Below are positions 31,801 to 43,384 of a stretch of 64,000 nucleotides of DNA, piece after piece. The stretch is from Romanomermis culicivorax (Eukaryota > Nematoda > Enoplea > Mermithida > Mermithidae), in the NCBI GenBank assembly GCA_963922205.1, contig CAWUHX010000206.1:1-64000 (forward strand), written 5' to 3'. The notes beneath the pieces are model-generated. The model saw only the letters and a list, made by a program, of their open reading frames with translations, made no database searches and was not told where the DNA came from. The position numbers were made by a program, and so were the translations under genes. Each line of letters begins with the position of its first letter. The stretch's first letter is position 1.

Positions 31801-33733
31801 AGCGGCCCAGCTGCCCAACTTGACACTTACACAAACCAGGGCTCGTCCTATCGCAGCCAACGGGTCCCCGATCCCACTGCTAGGAGCAGCCTACATCACG
31901 GTAACAGTAGCTGATGTCTCTGAACCGATTCAGGTCCAAATACAGGAGAACTGTTCGGCTGAACTGGTCCTTGGGACAAACTTCCTTGGCCGGTTCAATT
32001 GTGTCAGCTTGAACTGGGAGAAATCCTTCCTCCAGTTCAAGGAAAGTAAAATCCCCTGTGACGGTCTCATCCACAGCCCACCTTCTGCCCGCGGTGCCTT
32101 GCCCCTGAAGGACTTGGTAATTCTGGAGCCTCGCTCCCTGACACGATTCACTGTACCCGTACCGCCAATCTATACGAACGTACCTGAGGTGGCCTTCTTC
32201 CCAAAGCACCTCACGGGACCTCAAAGAAACGTATATTTTGCCGGGAGTGTGAGTAGTGTGACCAACAGTCACATACCACTTCAAGTAGTCAACCCGAATA
32301 CTCATTCCGTGGTTCTCTACCTGCACATGACCATCGGTCATGTGCAAATGCATAGTGAGCCCTCACGGGAATCACCAGTCGACTCAGACACCATCCTCGA
32401 TCGTCAGTGGGTCGAGGCCAATGCTGTAATCTCACCGGATATCGCCCATCCGGACTGGGCAGCCTTACTCGATCTGCTGGTTGCATACACCGACCTTTAT
32501 GCTCTTGATGAAAAGGACACAGGTTCCACTGATCTCGTCCAGCACGAAATCAGCACGGGCGATGCCCGCCCAGTCCGCCGTTTCCCTTATTGGTCCTCAC
32601 CTAAGGAAAAGGATCTCATCATGCAGGAGGTCAAGGCGCTCCAGGAGAAAGGTATTATCCGGCCGAGCACGTCACCGTGGGCTACTAATACTGTCCTGGT
32701 GCACAAGAAAAACGGTTCTCACCGTATGTGTGTTGACTTTCGTGGTCTTAATGAGGTCACGAAAAAGGATGTCTACCCACTCCCACGGATAGATGACATC
32801 CTTGACGCACTCAAGGGTATGAAGTATTTCACTACCCTTGATCAGGCTAACGCTTATTGGTCAATCCCGATTGCCGAGGCAGATAAAGAAAAGACAGCAT
32901 TCAATACGCCCATTGGACTTTACGAATTCAATTATTTGCCTTTCGGTCTATGCAATGCACCAGGGACATTTCAACGCCTCATGGACCTCCTCCTTACTGG
33001 AATCCAATGGCGCACGGTTCTGACCTATCTCAACAACATTTTGGTGTTCGGGAACTCTCACACCCAAATGCTTGAGCGCCTGGCAGATGTGTTCGCCCGT
33101 CTTCTCAGGGGTGGAATGAAGCTCAGACTGAGCAAGTGCAAATTCTCGCACTCAGAGGTAGAGTACCTAGGCTATCGCATCTCACAGAGCGGCTTAGAAC
33201 CTGACCAAGCCAAGCTGGCCGCGGTCCAAAACCTACCCATTCCACAAAACGCCAAAGACATCAAGTCCTTCCTAGGCCTCGTGTCTTACTACAGGCGTTT
33301 CATCTTTGGTTGTGCCCGGCTCAGCGAGCCACTCACCAAGCTCTTACGGAAGGAAACTACTTTCCAGTGGTCAAAACCTCAGCAGGAGGCGTTCGACAAA
33401 CTCCGCCGCCTGCTGACCAACCCTCCTATCCTGCGCCATCCGGACTTCTCCAAATCCTTTATCCTTCAAACTGATGCAAGTATTTCGGGGATGGGAGTGG
33501 TTCTAAGCCAGTTAGACGAATTTGGATACGACCATCCTGTCGCGTACGCCAGCCATGGGTTAACAGCGGCTGAGAAAAACTATTCCATTACAGAACTGGA
33601 AACTCTCCCTGTTGTCCATTTCATCAAGCACTTTCGACCATACCTCTTCCAGCATGAGGTGGTCGTTCAGACTGACCATACAGCGGTCAAAGCAGTGTTG
33701 GAGAAGCCTAACCCCTCTGCTCGGATCGCTTGA
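28793..33733 (+). CDS. pol: Env-like glycoprotein fused in frame to two retropepsins, RT and RNase H
   Basis: One frame runs unbroken for over 4.9 kb from the ATG at 28793, which overlaps Gag. Order by residue: a hydrophobic signal (about 22-46), a Cys-rich ectodomain with many N-glycosylation sites (about 47-560), a transmembrane helix (about 566-600), a basic tail, a retropepsin-like domain (PAFLDTGCPHTII, about 640-765), an Arg/Ser-rich stretch (about 790-860), a second retropepsin-like domain (ALVDTGAVFSLLD, about 965-1085), reverse transcriptase (about 1250-1480) and RNase H (ILQTDASISGMG). At the RT active site the frame reads YLNNILVF, where the family has two Asp, so polymerase activity should be lost. 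A TGA at 33731 ends the frame. The glycoprotein family is unassigned; it could be captured from an RNA virus, but I could not test that. Confidence 0.8.
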   Translation: MKKKSDTAPQARFVKMCEHLQTTFVQLSLIIKLTIVTSLFLAVSLSALAAQYQFCGLSRSGHPLELPQRVECKPPQSSWSLRHMNVTVYVPSSDPITTTAWKCTLRTRKVCTNTGFFGSRGITADVITTQHLAPAACTLAHRTKMFGSQKLVGIRPGFYSTNQTLEVMYKWCCSHVCKTVTNLFIEEGQVASWDGTTALSTLGDVGGCSPTAGQCTTLDGVIVWPAQNFTARCHYHPKGNYTASMSGNHVIIDDLQVALKIPGNSRLFQLCPELRSTTVRMDQGLLLRIRGRYNLTQNLFKMAKDTRPDPVNAKLNYLAQQIKESEINGFRFTWLELCSHAQRYLDLTWQLLRFDPTLGAQAFLQRNDLTAEFTGDALTIWPCQKVNATYVYYSYRVGNVCYKYLPVQVGGTIYFATPGGPDLIKSSPILPCHHHCTGIFRNRSGWFTESGTVHVSHIPLKLFWKQRFNITHFDAPALFHDQLAMTPSNFAFFKQYVYKTEQIEAVLNRLVNFTAGLSLQPDAIYQAFAGVGTDIKATLEGVGLAANHVITGQQHTLAQGLHAVLSGPVQLIFNILITLMVLISVRYLAYLGVSYYLSYRLRNKQVRFVRRFSPLGLYRKVQRWISFHYMQKDVLSQLDRITPCFVMLLDAKETPAFLDTGCPHTIISQRLHKALAKESPKAVMAFQQHHDFNPLMSINGKAVHTILSGPYEIMLPRNRQRNTRIDIHLHVCKTTSPFWAPVDLILRLDFLEQFKNIMLDYQRNVCRLDAVELPLLLTTPEIDQIDPWWENTRALSRNSHRSGSRSRSRALSNSRPHSRGSSVASSCGSTRGYRTSSRRASRHLSTLHGSGCPRPQPGNSPVTLEKGRFHEPSDSDAPASPVPTAPLLSDTEIESLGATQSPRDHSDHVLMVQDESTLLNDPEPSVGYALVSLLRRTGLPIPKRSSKTEHTSGAITPDSGHVVSAFYPNDIRTPHIKVLLNNWVEAKALVDTGAVFSLLDHKLAAQLPNLTLTQTRARPIAANGSPIPLLGAAYITVTVADVSEPIQVQIQENCSAELVLGTNFLGRFNCVSLNWEKSFLQFKESKIPCDGLIHSPPSARGALPLKDLVILEPRSLTRFTVPVPPIYTNVPEVAFFPKHLTGPQRNVYFAGSVSSVTNSHIPLQVVNPNTHSVVLYLHMTIGHVQMHSEPSRESPVDSDTILDRQWVEANAVISPDIAHPDWAALLDLLVAYTDLYALDEKDTGSTDLVQHEISTGDARPVRRFPYWSSPKEKDLIMQEVKALQEKGIIRPSTSPWATNTVLVHKKNGSHRMCVDFRGLNEVTKKDVYPLPRIDDILDALKGMKYFTTLDQANAYWSIPIAEADKEKTAFNTPIGLYEFNYLPFGLCNAPGTFQRLMDLLLTGIQWRTVLTYLNNILVFGNSHTQMLERLADVFARLLRGGMKLRLSKCKFSHSEVEYLGYRISQSGLEPDQAKLAAVQNLPIPQNAKDIKSFLGLVSYYRRFIFGCARLSEPLTKLLRKETTFQWSKPQQEAFDKLRRLLTNPPILRHPDFSKSFILQTDASISGMGVVLSQLDEFGYDHPVAYASHGLTAAEKNYSITELETLPVVHFIKHFRPYLFQHEVVVQTDHTAVKAVLEKPNPSARIA
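30718..32060 (+). other. Two retropepsin-like domains in series
   Basis: The first lies about 30718-31095 (DTGCPHTII, then VDLILRLDFLEQF); the second about 31690-32050 (VDTGAVFSLLD, then ELVLGTNFLGRF). Both have the DTG triad and the later hydrophobic-Gly/Arg-x-Asp/Asn-Phe-Leu segment. Ty3/Gypsy elements normally have one. The first has Arg where Gly is usual near its C-terminal motif, so it may be degenerate. Confidence 0.65.
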
Positions 33734-35407
33734 TGGGGACTTGCGCTCGCCGAATTCAAACTGACAATTCGGCCGGGAAAAGGTCAGTCTAATGGTAATG
33801 CTGATGCATTATCACGCCTGCCGGATCATAACTCCCTCACCGGTCAGAGTATTGATGATACTCCCCTTTACAGACCTGAGGGGCATGTTATGATGATCAC
33901 GGATGGTGTGCAACACCTGGCGAGATCAAGAACCTTGACCGATGGTGTGCAGCACCTGGCGCGTTCAAGTGTTTCAGCACCAATCACTGCTGGCGCGGAG
34001 CGCCCAGTACAATCAGAGTCTTATGCCGAGATATCGGTTGGTGCGCAGCACCCCGACCTTTTCCCTGCTCAGCTGGAGGATCCGGAGTTAGCCGACATCA
34101 TTCGCTCTCTTAAGCCTCTGGGCGACCAGAATGATGTGCGAGGCTACCATCTGTTGGATAACGTTCTTCAGAAATGGACAGGCGAGTCCAACAAGATTGT
34201 CATACCCAGATCCATGGTTACTACCATTATCCGGGCTCATCATGATGACATCTTAGCTGGACACTTTGGTGCTAAACGTACTGCGCGGCTCATTGCTCGC
34301 AGATACCACTGGCCTTCCCTCAGTCGGGATGTCAAATCCTTCTGTCAGCGGTGTGATCTTTCCCAATGGAATAAGCCCGCTCGACAGAAAACCACTGCGA
34401 CCCTGAAACCCATCACCATCACGGGACCGTTTCATCGGGTAGGTGTCGACTGTATGGGACCAATGACCACTAGCGAAGCTGGCAACCGTTTCATCGTAGT
34501 CTTCATCGACTACTTTACGAAATGGGTCAAGGCTTTTGCTACTCCGGACATCACTGCGCACACCATAGCCCGGCTGTTTGTAACGCAGATTGTCTGCCAG
34601 CACGGGGCATCACAGATTCTTCAGTCAGATTGTGGCACTGATTTCACATCAAAACTGATGACTGAGATCACTGCTATCTGCGCAACGAAGAAGATCCACT
34701 CTACCGCCCATCATCCGATGACCAACGGCGAGGTGGAAAGAGCTAATCAGACGCTAGCCACACGGCTACGTATGTATGTTCACCACGGACATACTGATTG
34801 GGATGAACACCTACCATACGCTGTGTTTGCCGTCAATATCAGCATGAATGAGTCAACAGGGTACTCGCCCTTTGAACTCATGTACGGTCGCACACCCATG
34901 CTCCCTGTTGATGCCGCGCTCTCATTCAACCCTCCGGCCCATATCATTAATGTTTCCTCATATGATATGGAGGTCAAACGTCATTTCACGAATGTGTTAA
35001 CCTTAATCCAGAGTCGGATTGAGAAAGCACAGGAGGCCTATGCAGGGTCTTATGACTGGAGGGCACAAGATGTCTCGTACAATGTAGGGGATCAGGTGCT
35101 CAAACTGCGCACCTCCAGCAAACGTGGACTCACTCCTAAATTGCTGCCCATCTATGATGGGCCCTATTTTGTAACAAGTGTGGCATATCCCAATGTCACA
35201 CTTCGTCTCGAGACGGATCAGGAAGACACTGTACATGTCAACCAGCTTCGACTTTACGTGTCCCCTGAACCACTGAGTGAAGCAGAGGATACACCTCCCA
35301 CTTCACAGGCAATGGGTTCAGCCCCCTTGTTGTTTCCTTCAACAAGCCGGGACTTTACACTGAATTTGATTGACCCACATCTTGATGCGGAGGTCCCCGA
35401 CCCTTAA
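33734..35407 (+). pseudogene. pol: End of RNase H and integrase of the retroelement
   Basis: This continues the Pol frame after the TGA at 33731-33733. The linker region around 33905-33970 holds two tandem copies of a GVQHLARS motif. The integrase has a His/Cys zinc region (HHDDILAGH..CQRC), the three acidic residues (VGVDCMG, QSDCGTDF, NGEVERANQTL) and a C-terminal GPYFV motif of Ty3/Gypsy type. The stop is at 35407. Apart from the upstream TGA the frame is open. Confidence 0.85.
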
Positions 35408-35963
35408 TTCAAGATGCATTCTCTTCATTGTCCCCGCTTACAGACGAGGACGTCCTTTTTCGAAGGACCGCCGTGCCCCTCACGAAGTATCCATTCTTAT
35501 CCATGCTGGATTTTAGTAGATAGAAGAGAATGTTCAGCAACCAAAGCGTCACATCTTAGGCGCATCCCCACGCGATAGCCTACACCTCACTGGGTGCATC
35601 CCCTGCGATAACCCAATATCTTACACCTCACTGGGTGCATCCTCTGCGATAGCCCGAAAATCTGTACCTCACCGGGCGCATCCTCTGTGATAGCCTACAT
35701 CTCGCCCTGAAAATTTTTCTTTTCTGTGTTCTAGACTTTCGCACAGGATATTCAATGTCTGCAACTTCACGCATCAACAATTTCCGGTTACCATACTGTC
35801 GAGCGAATTACGATCAAAGAAGGCTCCATCCGCCAACAACCCAACGGACCTATTCGACCACTCTCCGTCACACCTTGGAACGACCTACGACCACGGACAC
35901 CCCGCACAAACCTCACCACTAACTACCACAAAGACGAGGACGCCCTTTTTCGAAGGACCGCCG
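35408..35963 (+). repeat. 3' untranslated region of the retroelement with direct repeats
   Basis: A 35-bp sequence beginning agacgaggacg and holding a GTCCTT/AAGGAC-type hairpin occurs at about 35441 and again at about 35932, abutting the 3' LTR. Between them are about four units of ~45 bp with ctcactgggtgcatcc and tgcgatagcc (about 35556-35705). No clear purine tract precedes the LTR, so the plus-strand primer site is not defined. Confidence 0.65.
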
Positions 35964-37235
35964 TGTCACGTGCCGCTCAATTCCTCAACGTCACGTGATT
36001 CCGATCATGTCAATATTTTCGTTTTTCTTCATGATTTGTTTAATACTCATTCATGTTTTCGTTTATTTGATTTCTACACATGCATTTTGTGTTCATTTTT
36101 ATATTTTTCATGCATTTCTATGTTCGTTTTTGTTGTATTTTATTTCCTTTATGCACGCAGGCTACAGTAGGCCCTTTAGCTAAAAACTTCTGCCAGCCGT
36201 GCTCCACGAGCACATGGCTATTTTTGGTGCATTCCATGCACCTCTTATCACCAAAAATTAGCGTCGTTTTTGTTATGCAAAAACGACTAGCTAAGAAGTT
36301 TAGCTAAAGATGTTGATATGCTTAGCATAGGCACTGCAGTCGGCCTCAGTGCTAAACGCATGTGAACGAAAAAAATGTCTATATGCTCATAGGCATCTTC
36401 TGCATCGCGTCTAGCTGCAGAAGTTAGCTTGGACGCCAAGAAACTCTGCCCAAGCTGCAGCTGTAGCCAAACATGTCCTTAAAAGGACATGTTTTTCTAA
36501 TTTTTTGCTCATTCCTGGGTTTTACCCCTGCGTCCGATTTGTTGTCAGCGTCCGCCGCCTGTTGCCTAATTTGAATAAATTTGAATAACCTTCACTGCGT
36601 CCGCCACCTCCCATTAAATAAATTTGCATAAATTTATACCCGGTTATTGCGTCCGCCGCTTACCCGTCTACAGTACCCGCTGCCCATCAGTGCCAGGTGT
36701 CCGACCGCCCCGGTTCGCAGAGAAACGTTGGAGAATCGCCTCCCGATAGCCGAAACTTGTCGCTAGGACTCGTGTGGATCGCATCCCCGCTCCAGTGCCA
36801 GAAGACCGAAAGTATCCAGGGACTTGCCACCCGATTCGTCGAATCGCTTGAGAAACAGGACTAGGTGAGTCTTCTCAGGGGATTATTGTTGTTTGTGGGG
36901 TATTTGTTGGGGAACCCTTCTTAAGTCGGTTTCCCAAGTTTTCCACAGATAAGTAGGGCCTCCACCTCTTAGGTTCGGGCTAACAAGGGGTTGTCTGGTT
37001 CATAACTGGGTCCCACAATTTAGGTCATTTTACGGGTGACCCTCTCTCACTGAGTAGGACTCGGGGATTGTCGCACCTAGCCTGGCGGCATTGTCCATTA
37101 CCCTACAGTAAGACCCCAGGACAACACCAGAGAACCAACTATAGACCTCTCTATAGCCACCATTCGCCAGGTTATGCCCCAACGCCAACCAGGGGAGCCT
37201 GGGGAAAATGCCAGTATCCATCAGGAGTCACAGCC
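35964..37235 (+). repeat. 3' LTR (LTR C), left part, 1272 bp
   Basis: The first 1272 bp match 21394-22665, and the remaining 145 bp lie after Polinton 2 at 57672-57816. The last six bases, acagcc (37230-37235), are the left target-site duplication of Polinton 2. It keeps the palindrome (36471-36492) and a splice donor AG/GTGAGT at 36865. Confidence 0.92.
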
Positions 37236-38571
37236 AGTAGTAAGGCCGGCCCGTATAGGTCTTACGCTTAAGGATACTCCTATCTTTTGTGTATGACCTA
37301 TAATTTGTCACTTTTGACCGATTTATAGGTCGTACAGTAAACATACACGATTGGCTTTTGTCGGATTTACAGGTCATACAGTAAACATATACGGTTAATT
37401 TCTTCATCGATTTATAGGTCGTACAGTAAACATATACCGTCGATTTATAGGTCGTACGGTTAAAAATGTATGTTCTAGAGTTACCGTAATAGTAGAATTA
37501 CGGTAATTTTTTCGATTATGGTAATAAATGTGTTACTGTGGGCTGAAAAGGAAAATCAATGCTGAACGCAAAAAGGAAAACTAAAATGAACAAAAAATGG
37601 AAAAGAAATAAAAAGAGATTGTGTGTAAAAACGGCTCCCCCTCTGGGAAGAGGAAGCCCTCAAAAATTTGCACCCCGGACCCTCTTTGTCAAAAGGGTGC
37701 CACCTGCAGGTGTAAATATATTTCAGAGGTCCCATTTTCTGAACGATCGTTCAAGTCAACAAATGTCAGAACGGTCAATCTGGTCAGTAATGGTCTGTTT
37801 AATGAGTAAAATATTGGGAGAGTCATTACGCGATGAAACATTATCCTTACAGGTGCATGGGTATAAATTTTGATGTTCTGCCAAAAATGACCAAGAAGGT
37901 CTTTTATAAAAATGACCAGAGCGAGCTGGCCGTAAAAAGTATGTAGACAAATAAGGTCTTTTATAGAAAGATGACCAAACGAGCTGGTCGTAAAAAGCGT
38001 GTAGGAAATTTGGAGAGTTGACGTATGGTAAAGGATACAGATTCGGGAATTACCGTAATAGTAGAATTACGGTAAATTTTTCTATTATGGTAATGGAGGA
38101 ATTAGGGTAATAGATGTGTTACTGTAGATGAAAAAGGAAAACATAAAATGAACAAAAAATGGAAAAGAAATAAAAAGCAATCGTGTGCAAAAATGGCTTC
38201 TCCCGTGGGCAGAAGAAGCCTTTCAAAAATTTGCGCCCCTGGACCCCCTTTGACAAAAGGGCGCCACCTGCAGGCGTAAATATGCTCGGAGGCCCCATTC
38301 CTGAACGATTGTTCAAGTCAATCTCAAACGGTCAAATTGGTCAGTAATGGTCTGTTTAATGAGTAAATTCTCGGGAAAGTCATTACGCGATGAAACATTA
38401 TCCTTACGGGTGCATGCGTATAAATTTTGATGTTCTGCCAAAAATGACCAAGAAGGTCTTTTATAAAAATGATCAAAAAATAGTCGTAAAAGACATGTAG
38501 AAAAAAGAAAAAATCTTTACATATCAAAAAGAAAAATTTTTAATTCGATGCAACATTCTACTTTATTGAAA
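37236..38571 (+). repeat. Polinton 2 left terminal inverted repeat
   Basis: Same composition as the copy 1 left arm: tip, tandem array (about 37295-37460), hairpin (about 37480-37510), module one (about 37545-38020), hairpin (about 38052-38080) and module two (about 38110-38530), ending at the polymerase stop. Confidence 0.88.
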
Positions 38572-38573
38572 AA

Positions 38574-41500
38574 TTATTTAGTCCAACCATAAGGAAATGT
38601 ACAAAAATTACGTTTCAAAATACGTTTATCATATACTATACGAAATTTTTTCAAAGTTTTACGAGTAACAACTTTACGATCTTGCTGACGCTCTATACAG
38701 AGACTATGTACATCTACTTCTTCTTTTCCATTGTTTTTTACAAAAGCAAAAACCATTCGACGAAGCGAATAAAAATTAACTTTTTTCATAGTATCTGATG
38801 ACAAAGTGATACCGCGGACCTTGATTACGTGACGGTATTGGTCTGTAGAGGGACTGTACAACCTGTAGGCGTAATTTTTAGGACCTCCACTAACAAATTC
38901 GGTAATGTAAGATCCAGAACCATATTCAAGTAACTCGTCAGTCATTTCACCAAGACACCAACCAGTGGGTACTTGATATTGTTGTTTGTCAACTGTTGAC
39001 AGGTAAATAATACTGTCCGTGTCAAAATACAATACTCGACTTTTTAATCGCTCAATGTAAGAATATAACTTTAATCCAGCTTGAGCCGTTGTATAAGCTG
39101 CAATAACAGCGTTAGTATTTCCCATGACTTCGGCAAAATCATCATGTTGACAATATGTTGTTGACACCAATTGTTCATTGATTAGTCTAACATTCTTAAA
39201 AATATTGGCGACATTCATCACAAGTTCAAAATATTGTTTGGGTGCATTGTGGATAACAGTCTTATCCATATTGTTTCGTTGACCAAACTAAAAAAACATA
39301 AAAATAATTAAATGAAATACAAAAAACTATGCATAGTTACTTTTCCCCAGAAAGAATTTAGCATCAATTTAGCCAAAGCCCTCTTTCCTGGATTTTTTAA
39401 AATTTTTGAAGAATCCAATGAAATATTCTCACGATTGTAGACCTCCATCTCGTATTCACGTTTTTGCTCATCTGTCTGAGCTTTAGCAGGATAGCCTTCA
39501 CTCTCCTATAAAAATTACAATCAAATTCTGTCACATTTACATAATATAAAATTTACTAGTTTCATTTTCATAAAGGTATTGACGTATTGAGTAAATAAAC
39601 CACCAGTGGGGTTTTTGGTTGGATGATATTGCTCAATATTATCATAATGCCAAACCTCGAAAATCTTGAGGATCTGAAACAAAAATTATATACATAGAAA
39701 AAGAACCATTACCGTAACAATATACCTTATATCCCTTCTCTAAGGCTTTATATAATTCTATCGTAACCCATGTACCGTCTAATGCTCTGTCTTGGTTGTT
39801 ATGCACGCATGTGGTCTTTTGTGAATCATGCGTGCAAGTTTTGCATAAAGGAAACAATAATTTACCACCATGTCGATACAGTAAAACAGGATGTAAGAGT
39901 TTGGGAGGTGGTAAAACCTTACACTTGATCAACCCCTCATAAGGTTGTGACGTTGAACTGACCTCTTCAAAATCTTCAGTAAAGATTTTTGGATGACCTG
40001 TAGGGTATTTCCCGTATTTGTTGACAAACGGGTATAAACTGCATACATCTACATAATTGATCTTTTCTGCAGGTGTACCATCTTCATTGTACTTAATTTT
40101 ATGATACAGTTTTACAGCATTAGTGCGACCACCAAAGAAAGCTAAAACAAGAAAACTTTTGACAAAATAAAAAAGAACAATTCAAGATTTTACCATCTCG
40201 AGGATTTATAGGTTCCAGTATTTTGACTGTATCAAAAAATGTTTTCATTTCGGGATCTGAGTGAAGTTGTTGTAAAAGTCCGCACTCCCACATTTCGACT
40301 ACGCTATAACCGAGTGATTGAAGTTCCATAACACGGTTAAAAGTGCGCTCATATGCATTGACTGCTTTTGTATTATTATCGGCTGTTAATTGATATCTAT
40401 TTTTCATACATTTAGGGCAACCATGCCAATAACAACCGTGAAATTCATAAATTGTCGTGTCTTAATGAGCAAACAAATAGATATTAAAATTTCAAAAATT
40501 TGAACAAAATTACCTGATAAACCATCAACTCTGTATCTTCCAATTTGAACTTCGCCACCATTAAGTTTATGTCGAATATACAGTTTTTCATTTTCATGGA
40601 CTAATCACTTCAACCATTTTAAGGCTATAACAGATTGTCTTTCTTCTTTACCATAACCTTTGTATGGTATTACACCAATAGTATCTGGCTTCAAAAATAA
40701 ACATCGGAAAACTAAGTTGCAAGCACTAGCAATGGTTATTGAATTTTCAAAAGGATCGACATTTGTTTCTTCCATAAAAATATCATGAAATTTCATACAA
40801 CATTGTCGTAAAACTTGCACATTGCTACGACAGTAATCAATTAACTCATTATCAAAATTAAATTGACAACCCTAAACAATGATGCATTTAAATGCAAAAC
40901 TTTATACTTTTGCAAACTTACTGCTTCAAGCTTTCGATTATACCACTCCAGAAACGTGGCACGAGCCGCAGGTTTCATAGCATTGTAACCGTACATATTG
41001 GGTGATGGATATGAGCCAATATATCCGTAATTTTCTTTTCTGTTAAAGAAATGAGGGAAATATCCTTTACATATTTCACTTTCTCCAAATAGTTTCGGTA
41101 AAGCCGCCAAAGGCATCGGAAGAAAGTTCAGAGAATCAATAATTTTTATCGACCCTACTTTGATACACATCAACTCTAAACCTAAAAATAAATAAATAGA
41201 TGAACATGAAAAACTATGAACAATTTACTAATTCACCCTTATTAATGATATGTAGTTTATGATGTCCATTACGATACAAAAACTGCATTATAAATTGTCC
41301 ATCGAATCCTCGAGAATTATGCGCTATTGCAGTAATGTTTTTCCTACCTTTTGCAAAAAGGTATTCGCAGAAATCATTTAGACATGTAGATCCTTTGAAA
41401 ATACGTTCGCGTTGACTGCATGTATTGCAGCAAAAATTTCCCTCGTTTTGACGACACTGATCGCATACAGTATGCACAACACATAAATTTGGTTAATGTT

Positions 41501-43384
41501 CGAACACATCCCCTAATTCGCTTTGTCTTAGAATTTTTTCCTGTGTAGTCTCAAAATCATAAAAAACAAATTTTTGATTAACAAGACATTTATCGGTAAT
41601 TCCTGTTTCATTATCATCTAGACACTCATCCTCATCAACATTTGTTTCAAATATATCTTCTTCCTCTTCAATTTGCTCGCTACCAACAGGTTGCATAAAA
41701 TATAAATGATCTAGAATAAAAATTTTCATATAAAATAAAATAAAATAAAATAATTACAACATATCTAATACCTTTTTTAGGTAAGCTTTTCTTGCATGTT
41801 TTGCATTCAAAATAGCCGCAATTATGAGGATTAGAATGTGCTCGTCGAACCAGTGTATCACATTGTTCGCACACTTTGAAACGATCGCAAATAGATAAAC
41901 CTGTTTTTTGACGTTTGGATTGACCTCTTTGAGTAAAAACAAGCTTGTGTCGAGCAAAACACTTATCGTTTTTAAAATATCGCAGACAATCTTTGCATTT
42001 TTGAGCATTAAATTGATTACATGGGGGTGTATTGTAACACAGAGGACAAACGTTTCTGCATCTGTGTTCCATTTTGTTGTTGTAGGCCAGATCGCAATGA
42101 GGACAAAAGTAGCTGCGGTCAAAAAATCCAGGCATCTTTGTAATGACGGAGTAATGGTTATCATGGTGGTAAATATTTAAAACATGCGTTGCTTCAGGTC
42201 CTCAAAACTCTAAATACGTACACAATAACAGAAAAATAAAAAGTTCTAACCTCTAAATATTAAATCTTTAAAGCGTTCTCTACTAAAAACTTTGATTTGA
42301 TAATGGGGTAATAAAACAGTTTGCAATTGTTCCCACTGATGAAAACGGCAAGCTCCTTGATGATTAGCTAAGCCTGCTAAGGTCATCAGTTCTTTAGCAA
42401 CCTTTGTTTGCAGCAGATGTGACTTGTCAGACTTTCAAATACTTTCCCATTTGTGCTCAGCATTCTTATCTTTTTTATGAATGTAAGCTCTAGCAACAAC
42501 TAGAGCTCTAGCAAAACATAAATCATCCGTGTTGTTGATTTGAATAATACAGCGTTTATCTTTTAGAAAATCATTATGTTTTAAATATTGATGAGCATTG
42601 TGAATACCTTAAATAAATAAATAAATAAAAATCTTACATAAGTAATTTTAATCAGCTTACCGCTACCCGCAGGCGGTGTTACAACAATGGTACGAATCGT
42701 AGACTGACGACTATCAATTTGTATTTGCTCGTTTGATTGAAGAACAGCATTAAGAGTGTTTACAATCAACTCTCGAGTTAAAGCATGTTTCGGTCTAAAA
42801 GGTATCAAAACACGACCTTTCGTCAAATCTGGATGGTCAAAGGAAAACCCTATAAATGCATTATCAGCGACATTCTCAGAAATTCGCTCTACTATACATT
42901 GAAATGTTGGCACTATTTGAGCATTTAAATCATCCATATGTTCAGTATTACGAAAGTTCACAGAGTACTCGCGACCTTCGGTATTAAAACGCCTAATATT
43001 TACGGTACTGGGTTGACCTAGTTCGAAAAAATCATCCGCAACAAAAGATGCATTCGTTACACCTCCACTACCCCCACCACTACCACCAATTTGAGCTGTT
43101 TCGTAAATTTCTTCCTCATCAGAACTGTAAGGTGTATAACTTTTGTATTGATCATCATCTTCATCATCATAATCCAAAACAGATCCTTCTTCTTCTTCTT
43201 CTTCTTCTTCTTCCAAAATATTATTATTATCGAGTGTTTCTTCTTCTTCTTTTTTCTCAGAGGTAATATTCTCTGAAGACTCATTCACTATTGTTTCATC
43301 GTCTTCATCAGAAGTAATATCTTCTAAAATTTCCATAGGCATGTCCTCTTCGTCTGAAGTAATATCCTCATAAATAGGTTTCAT
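38574..43384 (-). pseudogene. polB: Protein-primed family B DNA polymerase, 11 exons, broken (copy 2)
   Basis: Exon and intron layout matches copy 1 (last intron 39288-39340). This copy keeps the exonuclease I segment FYDFETTQ and exons 10 and 11 open to the TAA at 38574. Its breaks are TGA at 42435-42437 (exon 2), TAA at 41493-41495 (exon 4) and TGA at 40605-40607 (exon 6). Only the exon 6 stop lies beside a copy 1 stop, and there the two are in adjacent codons. The acidic N-terminus differs in length of its Glu run and Gly run. Confidence 0.9.
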
